Notes under the pieces: model-generated
Told to the model about the DNA's origin: nothing
The model's input: the letters and a program-made list of their open reading frames with translations, nothing else
Databases searched by the model: none
Assembly: GCA_945877995.1 (NCBI GenBank)
Contig: CAMDXD010000185.1
Span: forward strand, 1-7,617
Length of the DNA: 7,617 nucleotides
From: Bordetella parapertussis
GTDB lineage: Bacteria; Pseudomonadota; Gammaproteobacteria; Burkholderiales; CAIKXV01
Direction of reading: 5' to 3'
Position numbers and translations under genes: made by a program
In this document: positions 1 through 6,099 of the stretch, piece after piece
How the letters are laid out: the number at the start of each line of letters is the position of its first letter
Numbering within the stretch: position 1 is the stretch's first letter

Positions 1-85
1 GGGGCGACGCAATATCCATCACGTCAGTATAGCGAGTCCACCCTTCGTGCTGCCGTCCCGCAGCCGGGCCATTGCAGGGTGACTG

Positions 86-1075
86 TTACTGCAGCGGCGC
101 CAGCTTGCCCTCGCGTACCAGCCGTGCATAACGTTCGACGTCGCTCACCAGGAACTTCGCGAACTCAGCGCCCGGATGCGGCACCGGCTCGGCGGCGATC
201 TGGGCGAGGCGGGTCTTCAGGCGGTCTGTCTGCATTGATCGGATCACCGACTGCTCGAGCGTGGCCAGCACGTCCTTGGGCGTGCCAGTCGGTGCAAAGA
301 GAGCGAACCAGCTGCCGAAATCGAAACCAGCGAGCGTTTCCGCGATCGAGGGAACGTCGGGCATGGCCGGCGAACGCTTGCGCGCGGTCGTCGCCAGCGC
401 CCGCACCTTGCCGCCGCTGATCTGGCCGACGGCGGATCCTGCGAGGTCGAACAGCATGTTCACGCGCCCGGCGATCAGGTCGGGATATACGGCACCGCTG
501 CCCTTGTAAGGCACATGCGTCATCGTGACGCTGCCGCGATCCTGGAACAGTTCGCCAGCGAGGTGGCTGCTGGTGCCCGGACCAGAGGACCCGAAGAACA
601 GCGCTCCTGGCTTGGCTTTCGCGGTGTTGACCAGGTCCGTGACGTTCTTCCAGGGGCTGTCGGTAGCGATCACCAGCAGGTTGGGTACCGTGGCGATGCC
701 GGCGACCGGCACCAGGTCCTTGCGCGGGTCCCAGCTCAGGCGCATCAGGCTGACGTTGGTCGACACCGACAGCGACCCGAGCAAAAGGGTGTAGCCGTCC
801 GGCCGGCTCTGCCTGGCGACGTATTCGGCCCCGATGTTGCCGCCGGCGCCCGGGCGGAGTTCGATGATCACGTTCTGCCCGAGCAGCTTCGTCATCTCGA
901 TGCCGAATTCACGCCCGAGCACTTCGGCGGAACCGCCGGGTGCGAAGGGCACGATCATCGTGATCGGACGCGTCGGGAACGCCGGGGCAGCGCCCTGGGC
1001 AAGTGCGCTGCCGGCTGCGGCAAGCGCGGCAGCTGCGGTGGCGAGGGAAAGGACGGCGGAACGGATGTGGGTCAT
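86..1075 (-). CDS. Bug-family (TctC) periplasmic solute-binding receptor
   Basis: This encodes a 329-residue extracytoplasmic binding protein of the Bug/TctC family, which captures small carboxylates or related compounds in the periplasm, either for a tripartite tricarboxylate transporter or as an orphan sensor. Residues 1-26 form a signal peptide (basic start, Ala-rich core, SALA then Gln27). The mature protein opens with the family hallmark PTRPITMIVPFAPGG, followed by RPGAGGNIGAEYVAR and PDGYTLLLGS, then GPGTSSHLAGELF, HVPYKGSG and FALFAPTGTP, all at the expected places. The length is typical for the family (about 320-330). The ATG gives a complete signal peptide, with only a weak AGG as ribosome site. 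It lies 70 bases after an amidohydrolase gene on the same strand, with no clear terminator between them, so the two are probably co-transcribed. No TctA or TctB membrane subunits are in the window, as is common for Bug receptors. The family call is very safe; the ligand is unknown. Confidence 0.95.
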   Translation of the reverse strand: MTHIRSAVLSLATAAAALAAAGSALAQGAAPAFPTRPITMIVPFAPGGSAEVLGREFGIEMTKLLGQNVIIELRPGAGGNIGAEYVARQSRPDGYTLLLGSLSVSTNVSLMRLSWDPRKDLVPVAGIATVPNLLVIATDSPWKNVTDLVNTAKAKPGALFFGSSGPGTSSHLAGELFQDRGSVTMTHVPYKGSGAVYPDLIAGRVNMLFDLAGSAVGQISGGKVRALATTARKRSPAMPDVPSIAETLAGFDFGSWFALFAPTGTPKDVLATLEQSVIRSMQTDRLKTRLAQIAAEPVPHPGAEFAKFLVSDVERYARLVREGKLAPLQ

Positions 1076-1145
1076 GAGGGCCTGTCTCGGGTGGAAGCGT
1101 CGCCTGTGCTGCGCATGTTGAACTGCATCAAGGAAAAAGGATCGA

Positions 1146-2882
1146 CTATGCCATTTGTCCGGCCGCCGGGGCGTCCGTCGCGTTCGGTGCTGCCGGCCAT
1201 GCGATGCGTCCGCCGACCAGCGTCAGGTCGGAACGAAGGTCCATCAGTTCGTCGTCGGCCACCGCCAGCGGATTGCGATCGAGTACCGTGAGATCGGCGA
1301 GCAGGCCTGGCGCAAGCGTGCCCTTCCGGTTTTCCTCGAAGGTCAGCATCGCGCCGGACACCGTCGCGGCATGCAGGGCCTGGCTGCGGCTGATGGCCTC
1401 TTCCGGCGCCACCGGTGCGCCGCTGTAGCGGTTGATCCGGGTGACTGCCTGCCATATCGGCCAGAACATGGACACCGGCACGTTGTCGGTGGCCAGCGAT
1501 ACCGGCACCCCTGCCTCGATCAGCGACCGCAGCGGCGAGACCTCATGCGCGCGCCCCGGGCCTAGCTTTTCCGCCAGCAGGTGGCCTTCCTTGTAAAGGT
1601 AGCGATTGGTGTGGCTGGTGGTGACCAGCCCGAGGTCGCGTACCCGGCCGATGTCTCCTCGCGACAGCGAAGAGAGGTGGCCGAGCACCCATCGCTGGTC
1701 GCGGATCGGCACGATTCGATCCACCTCCTCGAACAGGTCGAGCATGTTCGGCCATATCGCCACCACCCGGATGCGGCGCTCGGCGCAGGCGATGAGCAGC
1801 GCGCGCGCCTTCTCGCGCGCGAGCGCGGTGTCGTAGTTGAAGCCGGCCCAGCCGGTATAGGGCATCGAGCGCGCGCGTACCCGGTTGTCGGCGACGATGT
1901 CGATGTCGACGAACAGCCCGGTGATGCGCAGCAGCGCGTCGCCGCAGGCCGGTTCGGCGAGGCCGGCGCACCAGGCATCGAGCAGCCGGCCATAATTTTC
2001 GGGATGGGTGCCGCCGGGCAGCGCGCCCCAGTCGGGGCTCGCGACCAGGGCAGTGCGCATGGTCAGCGCGCCGCGCCCGTGCACCGACTTGTAAGCGCGG
2101 ATCAGTTCAGCGGCGGCGCCGTGTTCCTCGAAGATGCTGGTGGTGCCGAACGCGTGGTAGGCGGCCATGGCAGCCGGCAGTGTCGCCGCACGGTCGGCCT
2201 CGCTGAAGCCGGGTACGCAGCGCATCAGCGAGTGCTCGACGATCGGCATCATCGTCTGTTCCGAGAACACGCCATCCGGCTCGCCGCTGGCATCGCGCCC
2301 GATCGTGATTGTCGGGGTCGGCGACACCGTGTGCCGGTCGATGCCGGCGCAGGCAAGGGCGCGCGAGTTCGCGATCGACACCAGCGGCGGGGTATGGCGC
2401 CAGTAGCCCCAGATGGGACGGATGAACACCGGATGATCGGGGGCCGCTTCGTCGAGTTCGTACCGCGTCGGCCAGCGGTTTTCGCGCAGGCAGCCCGGGG
2501 CATCGAAGTAGGCTGGCGGGGTACCGATCGGCATCGTGACGATCCATTCGCCGGGCACGCACGCGCGCGCCAGTTCGGCGATCCGCGCCTGGATGTCGGC
2601 GATCGAGCGCACCGGCCCGAGCGACGGGAATACCTGCTTGAGCCCCTCCCGGTCCATGTGGGCATGCCCGTCGACGAGACCGGGCAACACGGTCCGCCCG
2701 GACAGTTCGTGAACCTGCGTGCCGGGACCGATGCGCTGGGTGATCGCTTCGTTGCTGCCCACCGCCACCAGCCGGTCGCCCTCGATGGCCAGGGCCTCGG
2801 CCACCGGGCGCGCAGGATCCTGGGTGAGCAGGCATCCGCCGCGCAGGACACGATCGGCTGCGCGCGGTGGCCCTCCGGTCAT
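1146..2882 (-). CDS. YtcJ-like metal-dependent amidohydrolase (Amidohydrolase_3 family)
   Basis: This is a 578-residue cytoplasmic hydrolase of the amidohydrolase superfamily, YtcJ/N-substituted formamide deformylase-like class, acting on C-N or related bonds. The N-terminal beta-sandwich strand (RVLRGGCLLTQDP, then ALAIEGDRLVAVG) leads into LPGLVDGHAHM with the metal-binding HxH at 73-75. Other family landmarks are the LDEAAPDHPVFI segment near 143-154, NSRAL near 172-176, GVFSEQ with Glu208, a candidate ligand His402 (LGHLSS), Asp466 (SLATDN) and the C-terminal KGTLAPGLLADLTVLD. There is no signal peptide. I chose the ATG at 2882 because a GAGAGG ribosome site lies 5 bases upstream; an in-frame start at 2954 would add 24 residues unlike the family. 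It appears to be the first gene of a unit with the Bug receptor downstream, which suggests it processes the imported ligand. The usual barrel His after strand 5 seems to be replaced by Trp377 (see findings). The substrate cannot be assigned. Confidence 0.9.
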   Translation of the reverse strand: MTGGPPRAADRVLRGGCLLTQDPARPVAEALAIEGDRLVAVGSNEAITQRIGPGTQVHELSGRTVLPGLVDGHAHMDREGLKQVFPSLGPVRSIADIQARIAELARACVPGEWIVTMPIGTPPAYFDAPGCLRENRWPTRYELDEAAPDHPVFIRPIWGYWRHTPPLVSIANSRALACAGIDRHTVSPTPTITIGRDASGEPDGVFSEQTMMPIVEHSLMRCVPGFSEADRAATLPAAMAAYHAFGTTSIFEEHGAAAELIRAYKSVHGRGALTMRTALVASPDWGALPGGTHPENYGRLLDAWCAGLAEPACGDALLRITGLFVDIDIVADNRVRARSMPYTGWAGFNYDTALAREKARALLIACAERRIRVVAIWPNMLDLFEEVDRIVPIRDQRWVLGHLSSLSRGDIGRVRDLGLVTTSHTNRYLYKEGHLLAEKLGPGRAHEVSPLRSLIEAGVPVSLATDNVPVSMFWPIWQAVTRINRYSGAPVAPEEAISRSQALHAATVSGAMLTFEENRKGTLAPGLLADLTVLDRNPLAVADDELMDLRSDLTLVGGRIAWPAAPNATDAPAAGQMA

Positions 2883-3105
2883 CGCGGCCTCTCGGTCGGG
2901 GGCATCGGGGTCACCTGTGGCAGTGAAGACTGCGCATGATACCCGCTGGCGCACCTATGCAGGCGTGGTCGGGGGGTTCGCGCGATCGACAGCCGATGAT
3001 TGCCGTCTGACAGGCCGTTGTCTCGACTGTGAACGGCCGTGATGGCGTATAGACTTCGGCCCTGCTCGTCACCCGCCCGAGGTGCCTTTGCACCGGCGCC
3101 GCACC
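2883..3105. other. Divergent intergenic region between catabolic unit and sigma-E operon
   Basis: About 220 bases separate the minus-strand amidohydrolase start from the plus-strand ygfX-like gene, so promoters for both should be here. On the minus strand, TATCAT (2941 to 2936) matches a -10 box at five of six bases, but nothing convincing sits at -35. On the plus strand, TATAGA (3048-3053) with TCGACT (3023-3028) gives a poor sigma-70-like pair with a 19-base spacer. I see no clear operator palindrome, no RNA gene and no supported small ORF. The promoter suggestions are weak inferences. Confidence 0.4.
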
Positions 3106-3663
3106 ATGACCGACTGTCCGACGACCCGCTCGACCGACCAGCCGCCGGTAGCCAGCCATGCGGGCATGGCCTCGCCCGACAGGCGCAATGGGGCGTGCGG
3201 CTTCGATACGCCGTGGGCGGTCGCGGTCGGCCCGTCATCGCGCCTCACGACGGCGATCGCCGGCGGCCATGCGACGGCTGCGGCAGCGGTGATGGTCGCC
3301 CAGGCACCGCCGGGCGTCGCCGTGGCGCTTTGCGCTGCGATCGCTGCCAGCGCGGTGCTGCACCTGGCACGGCTGGCGCGGGTCGCGCTGCCGCAGTCGA
3401 TCGTCGGGCTGGAAGTGGCCGGAAACGGCCGGGTGCAGGCAAGGCGCCGTGACGGGCAGGTGCGCGGGGCCTGGCTGCTGCCGTCGACGGTGGTGGGCAA
3501 CCGGCTGACGTTGGTCCGCCTGCGGCTCGACGGGCAGCGATTGCCTTGCAATTGCCTGCTGCTGTCCGACAACTGCGAGCCCGAGGCGTTCCGGCGGCTG
3601 CGCGTCGGGCTGGTCTGGCAGGCGGGGCCAGCCCTGAAGCAGCGCAGATTGCTGGCCGATTGA
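3106..3663 (+). CDS. ygfX: YgfX/CptA-like small inner-membrane protein
   Basis: This gene encodes a predicted 185-residue inner-membrane protein resembling the YgfX family (PF07254, described in E. coli as the CptA membrane toxin affecting cytoskeletal proteins). Visible marks are the GPSSRL motif with a following His (about residues 42-55), which starts the first of two short hydrophobic segments (about 50-65 and 70-86), and a soluble C-terminal part ending LLLSDNCEPEAFRRLRVGLVW at 151-171. That last stretch matches the family's closing 'LLPD..... FRRLRV.LRW' pattern. The start is uncertain: a GTG at 3082, this ATG and an ATG at 3166 are all in frame and none has a good ribosome site. With any of them the protein is longer than E. 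coli YgfX (135 aa) because of a non-conserved, Pro/Arg-rich N-terminus. The gene sits directly upstream of rpoE, a usual position in betaproteobacteria. No cptB/SdhE antitoxin partner is visible in the window. Toxin activity is not implied by position; family membership rests on motif recall. Confidence 0.72.
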   Translation: MTDCPTTRSTDQPPVASHAGMASPDRRNGACGFDTPWAVAVGPSSRLTTAIAGGHATAAAAVMVAQAPPGVAVALCAAIAASAVLHLARLARVALPQSIVGLEVAGNGRVQARRRDGQVRGAWLLPSTVVGNRLTLVRLRLDGQRLPCNCLLLSDNCEPEAFRRLRVGLVWQAGPALKQRRLLAD

Positions 3664-3689
3664 ACTAATTGGGCCCATTCGCTGTCTGT
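3662..3689 (+). promoter_or_regulatory. Candidate sigma-E/AlgU-type autoregulatory promoter of rpoE
   Basis: GAACTA (3662-3667), a 17-base spacer and TCTGT (3685-3689) resemble the ECF consensus GAACTT-N16/17-TCTGA used by RpoE/AlgU, with one mismatch in each box. The -35 box overlaps the stop codon of the ygfX-like gene. Autoregulation of rpoE is well established in E. coli and Pseudomonas, so the position makes sense. Transcription would begin near 3695, inside or just after the ribosome site of the leader ORF at 3701, so the promoter and the leader's ribosome site cannot both serve the same transcript. Confidence is therefore moderate to low. Confidence 0.4.
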
Positions 3690-3700
3690 CGGAAGGTGGC

Positions 3701-3757
3701 ATGGCATTTCGTAGCCGCGGGGCGCCTGGCCCAGGCTCCTTGCGCGAGCGCCTGTAG
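3701..3757 (+). CDS. Putative 18-codon leader peptide of rpoE (RseD-like arrangement)
   Basis: This short ORF encodes MAFRSRGAPGPGSLRERL. A strong Shine-Dalgarno, GGAAGGTGG at 3691-3699, precedes its ATG. Its TAG stop (3755-3757) is immediately followed by the ATG of rpoE, in the same frame. rpoE has no recognisable ribosome site of its own, so terminating ribosomes from this leader could re-initiate at rpoE. In E. coli the leader peptide RseD precedes rpoE and its translation is coupled to rpoE; no sequence similarity is claimed here, only the layout. GGCGC (3721-3725) can pair with GCGCC (3748-3752), which could fold the rpoE start region until a translating ribosome opens it. The peptide is arginine-rich with no membrane segment, so the act of translation is more likely to matter than the product. 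It might also be chance. Confidence 0.5.
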   Translation: MAFRSRGAPGPGSLRERL

Positions 3758-4357
3758 ATGAGCGACCGCGAGATCGATCACCAGTTGGTGTTGCGTGCGC
3801 AGCGCGGCGACAAGCTCGCGTTCGAACTGCTGGTGAACAAGTACGAACGCAAGTTGCAACGGCTGCTGTTCAGGCTGGTGCGCGATCCGGCCGAGGTCGA
3901 GGACGTCACCCAGGAGGCGTTCATCAAGGCCTACCGCGCACTCCCGACGTTCCGCGGGGAAAGTGCTTTCTACACATGGCTCTACCGCATCGGCATCAAC
4001 ACCGCCAAGAACTACCTGACCGCCCAGGGCCGCAAGGCCCCGGCGACGGTGGATATCGACCCGGAGGATGCCGAGGCTGCGAGCGAGAACGAACTCGCGC
4101 GCGACAGCAGCACGCCAGAGCAGGAAATGATGAGCCGGCAGGTCGCCGAGACAGTGAACGCGGCGATGGATGCGTTGTCCGAGGAATTGCGCTCGGCCAT
4201 CATGCTGCGCGAGATCGAGGGCATGAGCTACGACGAGATCGCGGCGATCATGAACTGCCCGATTGGTACCGTGCGCTCGCGGATATTCCGGGCGCGCGAG
4301 GCGATCGCCGATCAGTTGCGCCCTTTGCTGGGTACCCACAAGGACCGGAGGTGGTGA
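3758..4357 (+). CDS. rpoE: RNA polymerase sigma-E factor (RpoE/AlgU)
   Basis: This is a 199-residue ECF sigma factor directing RNA polymerase to envelope-stress promoters. Region 2 spans about residues 23-90, with the core-binding and -10 recognition landmarks DPAEVEDVTQEAFIKAYRAL (43-62), FRGES, and FYTWLYRIGINTAKNYL. Region 4 spans about 134-185, with LSEELRSAIMLREIEGMSYD and a helix-turn-helix ending PIGTVRSRIFRARE that reads the -35 box. The linker is rich in acidic residues. The start is fixed, because a TAG lies directly before this ATG in frame. No ribosome site precedes it; a leader ORF ending at that TAG probably supplies ribosomes. The cognate anti-sigma gene starts one base after the stop. 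Full length agrees closely with E. coli RpoE and Pseudomonas AlgU (about 190-195). The identification is very safe. Confidence 0.97.
   Translation: MSDREIDHQLVLRAQRGDKLAFELLVNKYERKLQRLLFRLVRDPAEVEDVTQEAFIKAYRALPTFRGESAFYTWLYRIGINTAKNYLTAQGRKAPATVDIDPEDAEAASENELARDSSTPEQEMMSRQVAETVNAAMDALSEELRSAIMLREIEGMSYDEIAAIMNCPIGTVRSRIFRAREAIADQLRPLLGTHKDRRW
4347..4354 (+). promoter_or_regulatory. Strong ribosome binding site for rseA inside rpoE
   Basis: GGAGGTGG lies in the last codons of rpoE, 4 bases before the rseA ATG at 4359. It fixes the rseA start and contrasts with the absence of any such site before rpoE. Efficient initiation on the anti-sigma factor relative to its sigma factor would keep RpoE sequestered; that consequence is an inference. 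Confidence 0.75.
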
Positions 4358-4358
4358 A

Positions 4359-4832
4359 ATGAAGGATGTCTCCGCCCTGATGGATGGCGAACTGGAACGC
4401 CGTCGCGTGCCTTCCACCATCAGCAGGCTCGAGGGTCAGGACGAGTTACGCGACGCTTGGGCGACGTTCCATGTGATCCGTGATGCGCTCCAGGGTAACG
4501 CGGTCGGCTCATCACGCTTCATCGACAAGTTCCATGAACGCCTCGAACAGGAGCCGGTGTCCGTCGTAACGCGATGGCGTGCCAGGCTGCCGAGGCTGCG
4601 CACGATGGCGCTCGCCGGACTGGCCGCGCTGCTGGCTGCCAGCGCGCTCGCATGGCTGGCGCCGGGCGAGCGGGCGCCGACCGAGACCTTCGTTGATGCC
4701 GGTCTGAGCGACTCGGTGGCCATCGAGTATGCAATGGCGCACCGGCAACTGGTGCCAGCCTTCGTGGTGTTGCCGCCGGCGCATGCGGCTGCGGCACCAG
4801 GCGCCGGCGCAGCGGCCAGTGCCGCGCGATGA
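4359..4832 (+). CDS. rseA: Anti-sigma-E factor RseA (MucA-like), single-pass membrane protein
   Basis: The 157-residue product fits RseA/MucA, which binds RpoE in the cytoplasm and holds it at the inner membrane until regulated proteolysis. The N-terminal domain begins MKDVSALMDGELE and continues with DAWATFHVIRDAL (32-44), both typical of the RseA_N anti-sigma domain. Residues 82-101 form one membrane segment (from TMALAGL to LAWLA) preceded by arginines, which places the N-terminus in the cytoplasm. The periplasmic tail (about 56 residues, Ala-rich at the end) is shorter than in E. coli RseA (216 aa in total), and I see no distinct C-terminal domain. The start is set by the GGAGGTGG ribosome site. 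The gene follows rpoE by one base and overlaps rseB by ATGA. The tail is where RseB and the site-1 protease would act by analogy; no cleavage site can be assigned. Confidence 0.9.
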   Translation: MKDVSALMDGELERRRVPSTISRLEGQDELRDAWATFHVIRDALQGNAVGSSRFIDKFHERLEQEPVSVVTRWRARLPRLRTMALAGLAALLAASALAWLAPGERAPTETFVDAGLSDSVAIEYAMAHRQLVPAFVVLPPAHAAAAPGAGAAASAAR

Positions 4833-5929
4833 ACCGCGTGTCCGTGTGCCCGGCAGGGCCTGCGTCGTCCGCTGGCAGTCAGCGCAGGCGCTTGATACAT
4901 TCAGGCGCGCTGCTGCTGCTGGGTACGCTCGGGGTCGGCGCCTTCCAGGCGCCGATGGCCGCAGCCGCGGCCGCCACCGACGCGCAGGCCTGGCTCGTGC
5001 GCGCGTCTGCTGCCGCGCGAAGCGCCAGCTACAGCGGCGTCTATGTGTACACCTGTGCCGGCATCACCGAGACCGCCCGGGTCACGCGCCTGTTCAATGC
5101 CAGCGGCGATGCCGAGCGCATCGAGTCGCTTGACGGTACGCGTCGTGAAGTGGTGCGTCGCGGAGACGAGATCCACTACTTTTTTGTCGACTCGAAGACG
5201 GTACGTGTCGACCGACGCGTGTCCGGCCGCGGCTTTCCCGACTTCCTGCCACAAGATCCATCGACCCTGGCCGCCTACTACTTGATCGAGGCGGGTCCGG
5301 TCGACCGCGCGGCGGGGCGTGCGGTTCAGGTTATCCGGTTGCGCGCCAGGGACGGCAGCCGCTACACCCAGGAAGTCTGGGCCGACCAGCAATCGGGCCT
5401 GCCGGTGAAGCGACGGATCATCGACGAGCGCGGGGACATCATCGAGCAGTTCGTGTTCACCGAACTGTCGGTGGGCGAGCGTCTGAGCCCCCGGCAGGCG
5501 ATGCCCAGCCGGCGTACCAGCCATGTGGGCTGGACGGTCGAGAACAGCTCTGTCGAGGAGACTCGACAGTCGGGCGCAGGCCCGCTCGTCCAGGTGCCGG
5601 CAAAAGGGGCCGACGCTGGCCCGGCGCCGTTCCCGGAGCCGCGGATGTTGCCGCCGGGCTTTCGCAAGGTGATGCAGGTATCGCGCATGTTGCCAGGGCA
5701 TGATCGCCCTGTGATGCAGTCCGTCTACAGCGATGGCCTCGCGACGCTTTCCGTGTTCGTCGATCCCGATGTCGCGCGCGTGGCTGGCCATGAAGGCATC
5801 AGCCAGCGGGGAGCGGTCGGGGTCATCACCCGTGCTGCGGGAGGCCGGGCGGTCATCACGGTAGGCGAGGTGCCTGCGGCCACGCTGCGCAAAGTGGCCG
5901 ATTCCATCGGGCCGCTCGCTTCGCGCTGA
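4829..5929 (+). CDS. rseB: Sigma-E regulatory periplasmic protein RseB (MucB)
   Basis: The product (366 residues) is an RseB/MucB protein, which binds the periplasmic tail of RseA, shields it from proteolysis and releases it on sensing envelope damage such as displaced lipopolysaccharide or lipoprotein. A long signal sequence carries RRRLI at 19-23, a hydrophobic core at 26-39 and an Ala-rich cleavage zone at 43-49. The large N-terminal lipoprotein-sensor-like domain (about 50-225) contains SYSGVYVYT, RIESLDGTRREVVRRGDE and YLIEAGPVDRAAGR. The small C-terminal domain (about 270-362) contains LPPGF, QSVYSDGLATLSVF, ISQRGAVGV and TVGEVPAATLRKVADSI, all close to family consensus. The ATG overlaps the rseA stop (ATGA) without a clear ribosome site, which implies translational coupling. 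Length is slightly above E. coli RseB (318), owing partly to the N-terminus and to a loose linker around 225-268. The identification is safe. Confidence 0.94.
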   Translation: MNRVSVCPAGPASSAGSQRRRLIHSGALLLLGTLGVGAFQAPMAAAAAATDAQAWLVRASAAARSASYSGVYVYTCAGITETARVTRLFNASGDAERIESLDGTRREVVRRGDEIHYFFVDSKTVRVDRRVSGRGFPDFLPQDPSTLAAYYLIEAGPVDRAAGRAVQVIRLRARDGSRYTQEVWADQQSGLPVKRRIIDERGDIIEQFVFTELSVGERLSPRQAMPSRRTSHVGWTVENSSVEETRQSGAGPLVQVPAKGADAGPAPFPEPRMLPPGFRKVMQVSRMLPGHDRPVMQSVYSDGLATLSVFVDPDVARVAGHEGISQRGAVGVITRAAGGRAVITVGEVPAATLRKVADSIGPLASR

Positions 5930-6099
5930 AGAGGCCTGCGCCGCAGCAAGCCGCGGGCAGGACATCCGGACTTGTTTTTGGCGATCTCGGCGCCTATGTT
6001 CCATGAGCGCCTTTCGTGCGCATCGCGCCAGCCCGACTGACGCATGAGCCGCCGCCTTGCCCGGTCCTTGTCTGTTTTCCACGCATCCATGGTTGCCAA
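5930..6099 (+). promoter_or_regulatory. rseB-degP intergenic region with weak promoter candidate
   Basis: These 170 bases have no long gene. TTGTTT (5972-5977) and TATGTT (5995-6000) are separated by exactly 17 bases and could be a weak sigma-70-type promoter giving degP some independent expression. GGACTT (5968-5973) resembles a sigma-E -35 box, but no TCTGA-like -10 lies 16-17 bases further on. An imperfect CCTGC/GCAGG pairing (5935-5939 with 5957-5961) is followed only ten bases later by a short T run, so it is not a convincing terminator. Two tiny ATGA-linked ORFs (6003-6047 and 6044-6103) lead into degP; they are listed separately. Confidence 0.3.
6003..6047 (+). CDS. Putative 14-codon ORF upstream of degP
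   Basis: This tiny ORF (MSAFRAHRASPTDA) begins with ATG and ends in a TGA that overlaps the ATG of the next tiny ORF as ATGA (6044-6047). No Shine-Dalgarno is visible, and if the promoter candidate at 5972-6000 is used, transcription would start inside the ORF. It is recorded for its position in the overlap chain rather than for any recognisable product, and it could easily be chance. Confidence 0.15.
   Translation: MSAFRAHRASPTDA

Noticed and set aside
1..19. Possible start (ATG at 19 on the minus strand, reading MDIASP) of a next gene beyond the window edge
   Set aside because: Only six codons are visible and there is no ribosome site, so it cannot be supported.
57..68. CCCG-CAGC-CGGG hairpin downstream of the Bug receptor gene as a terminator
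   Set aside because: The stem is only 4 bp and no T run follows on the minus strand.
1581..2939. Long open frame on the plus strand opposite the amidohydrolase
   Set aside because: It is Arg/Gly/Ala/His-rich with no family motif and lies antisense to a clear conserved gene; long shadow frames are expected at this GC content.
3417..3430. Perfect GGCCG-GAAA-CGGCC hairpin with a GNRA-type loop inside the ygfX-like gene
   Set aside because: A 5-bp GC stem within a coding region of this GC content is easily chance, and no T run or regulatory context supports a function.
3689..3693. TCGGA as the -10 box of the sigma-E-like promoter instead of TCTGT
   Set aside because: It matches TCnnA better, but the spacer from GAACTA would be 21 bases, outside the known 15-17 range.
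5935..5980. Rho-independent terminator after rseB
   Set aside because: The CCTGC/GCAGG stem encloses a large poorly paired loop, and the T run starts about ten bases after the stem and is interrupted.
4901..6082. Long open frame on the minus strand opposite rseB
   Set aside because: Composition is shadow-like (His, Arg, Ala-rich), with no domain or signal, and it is fully explained by the conserved rseB on the other strand.
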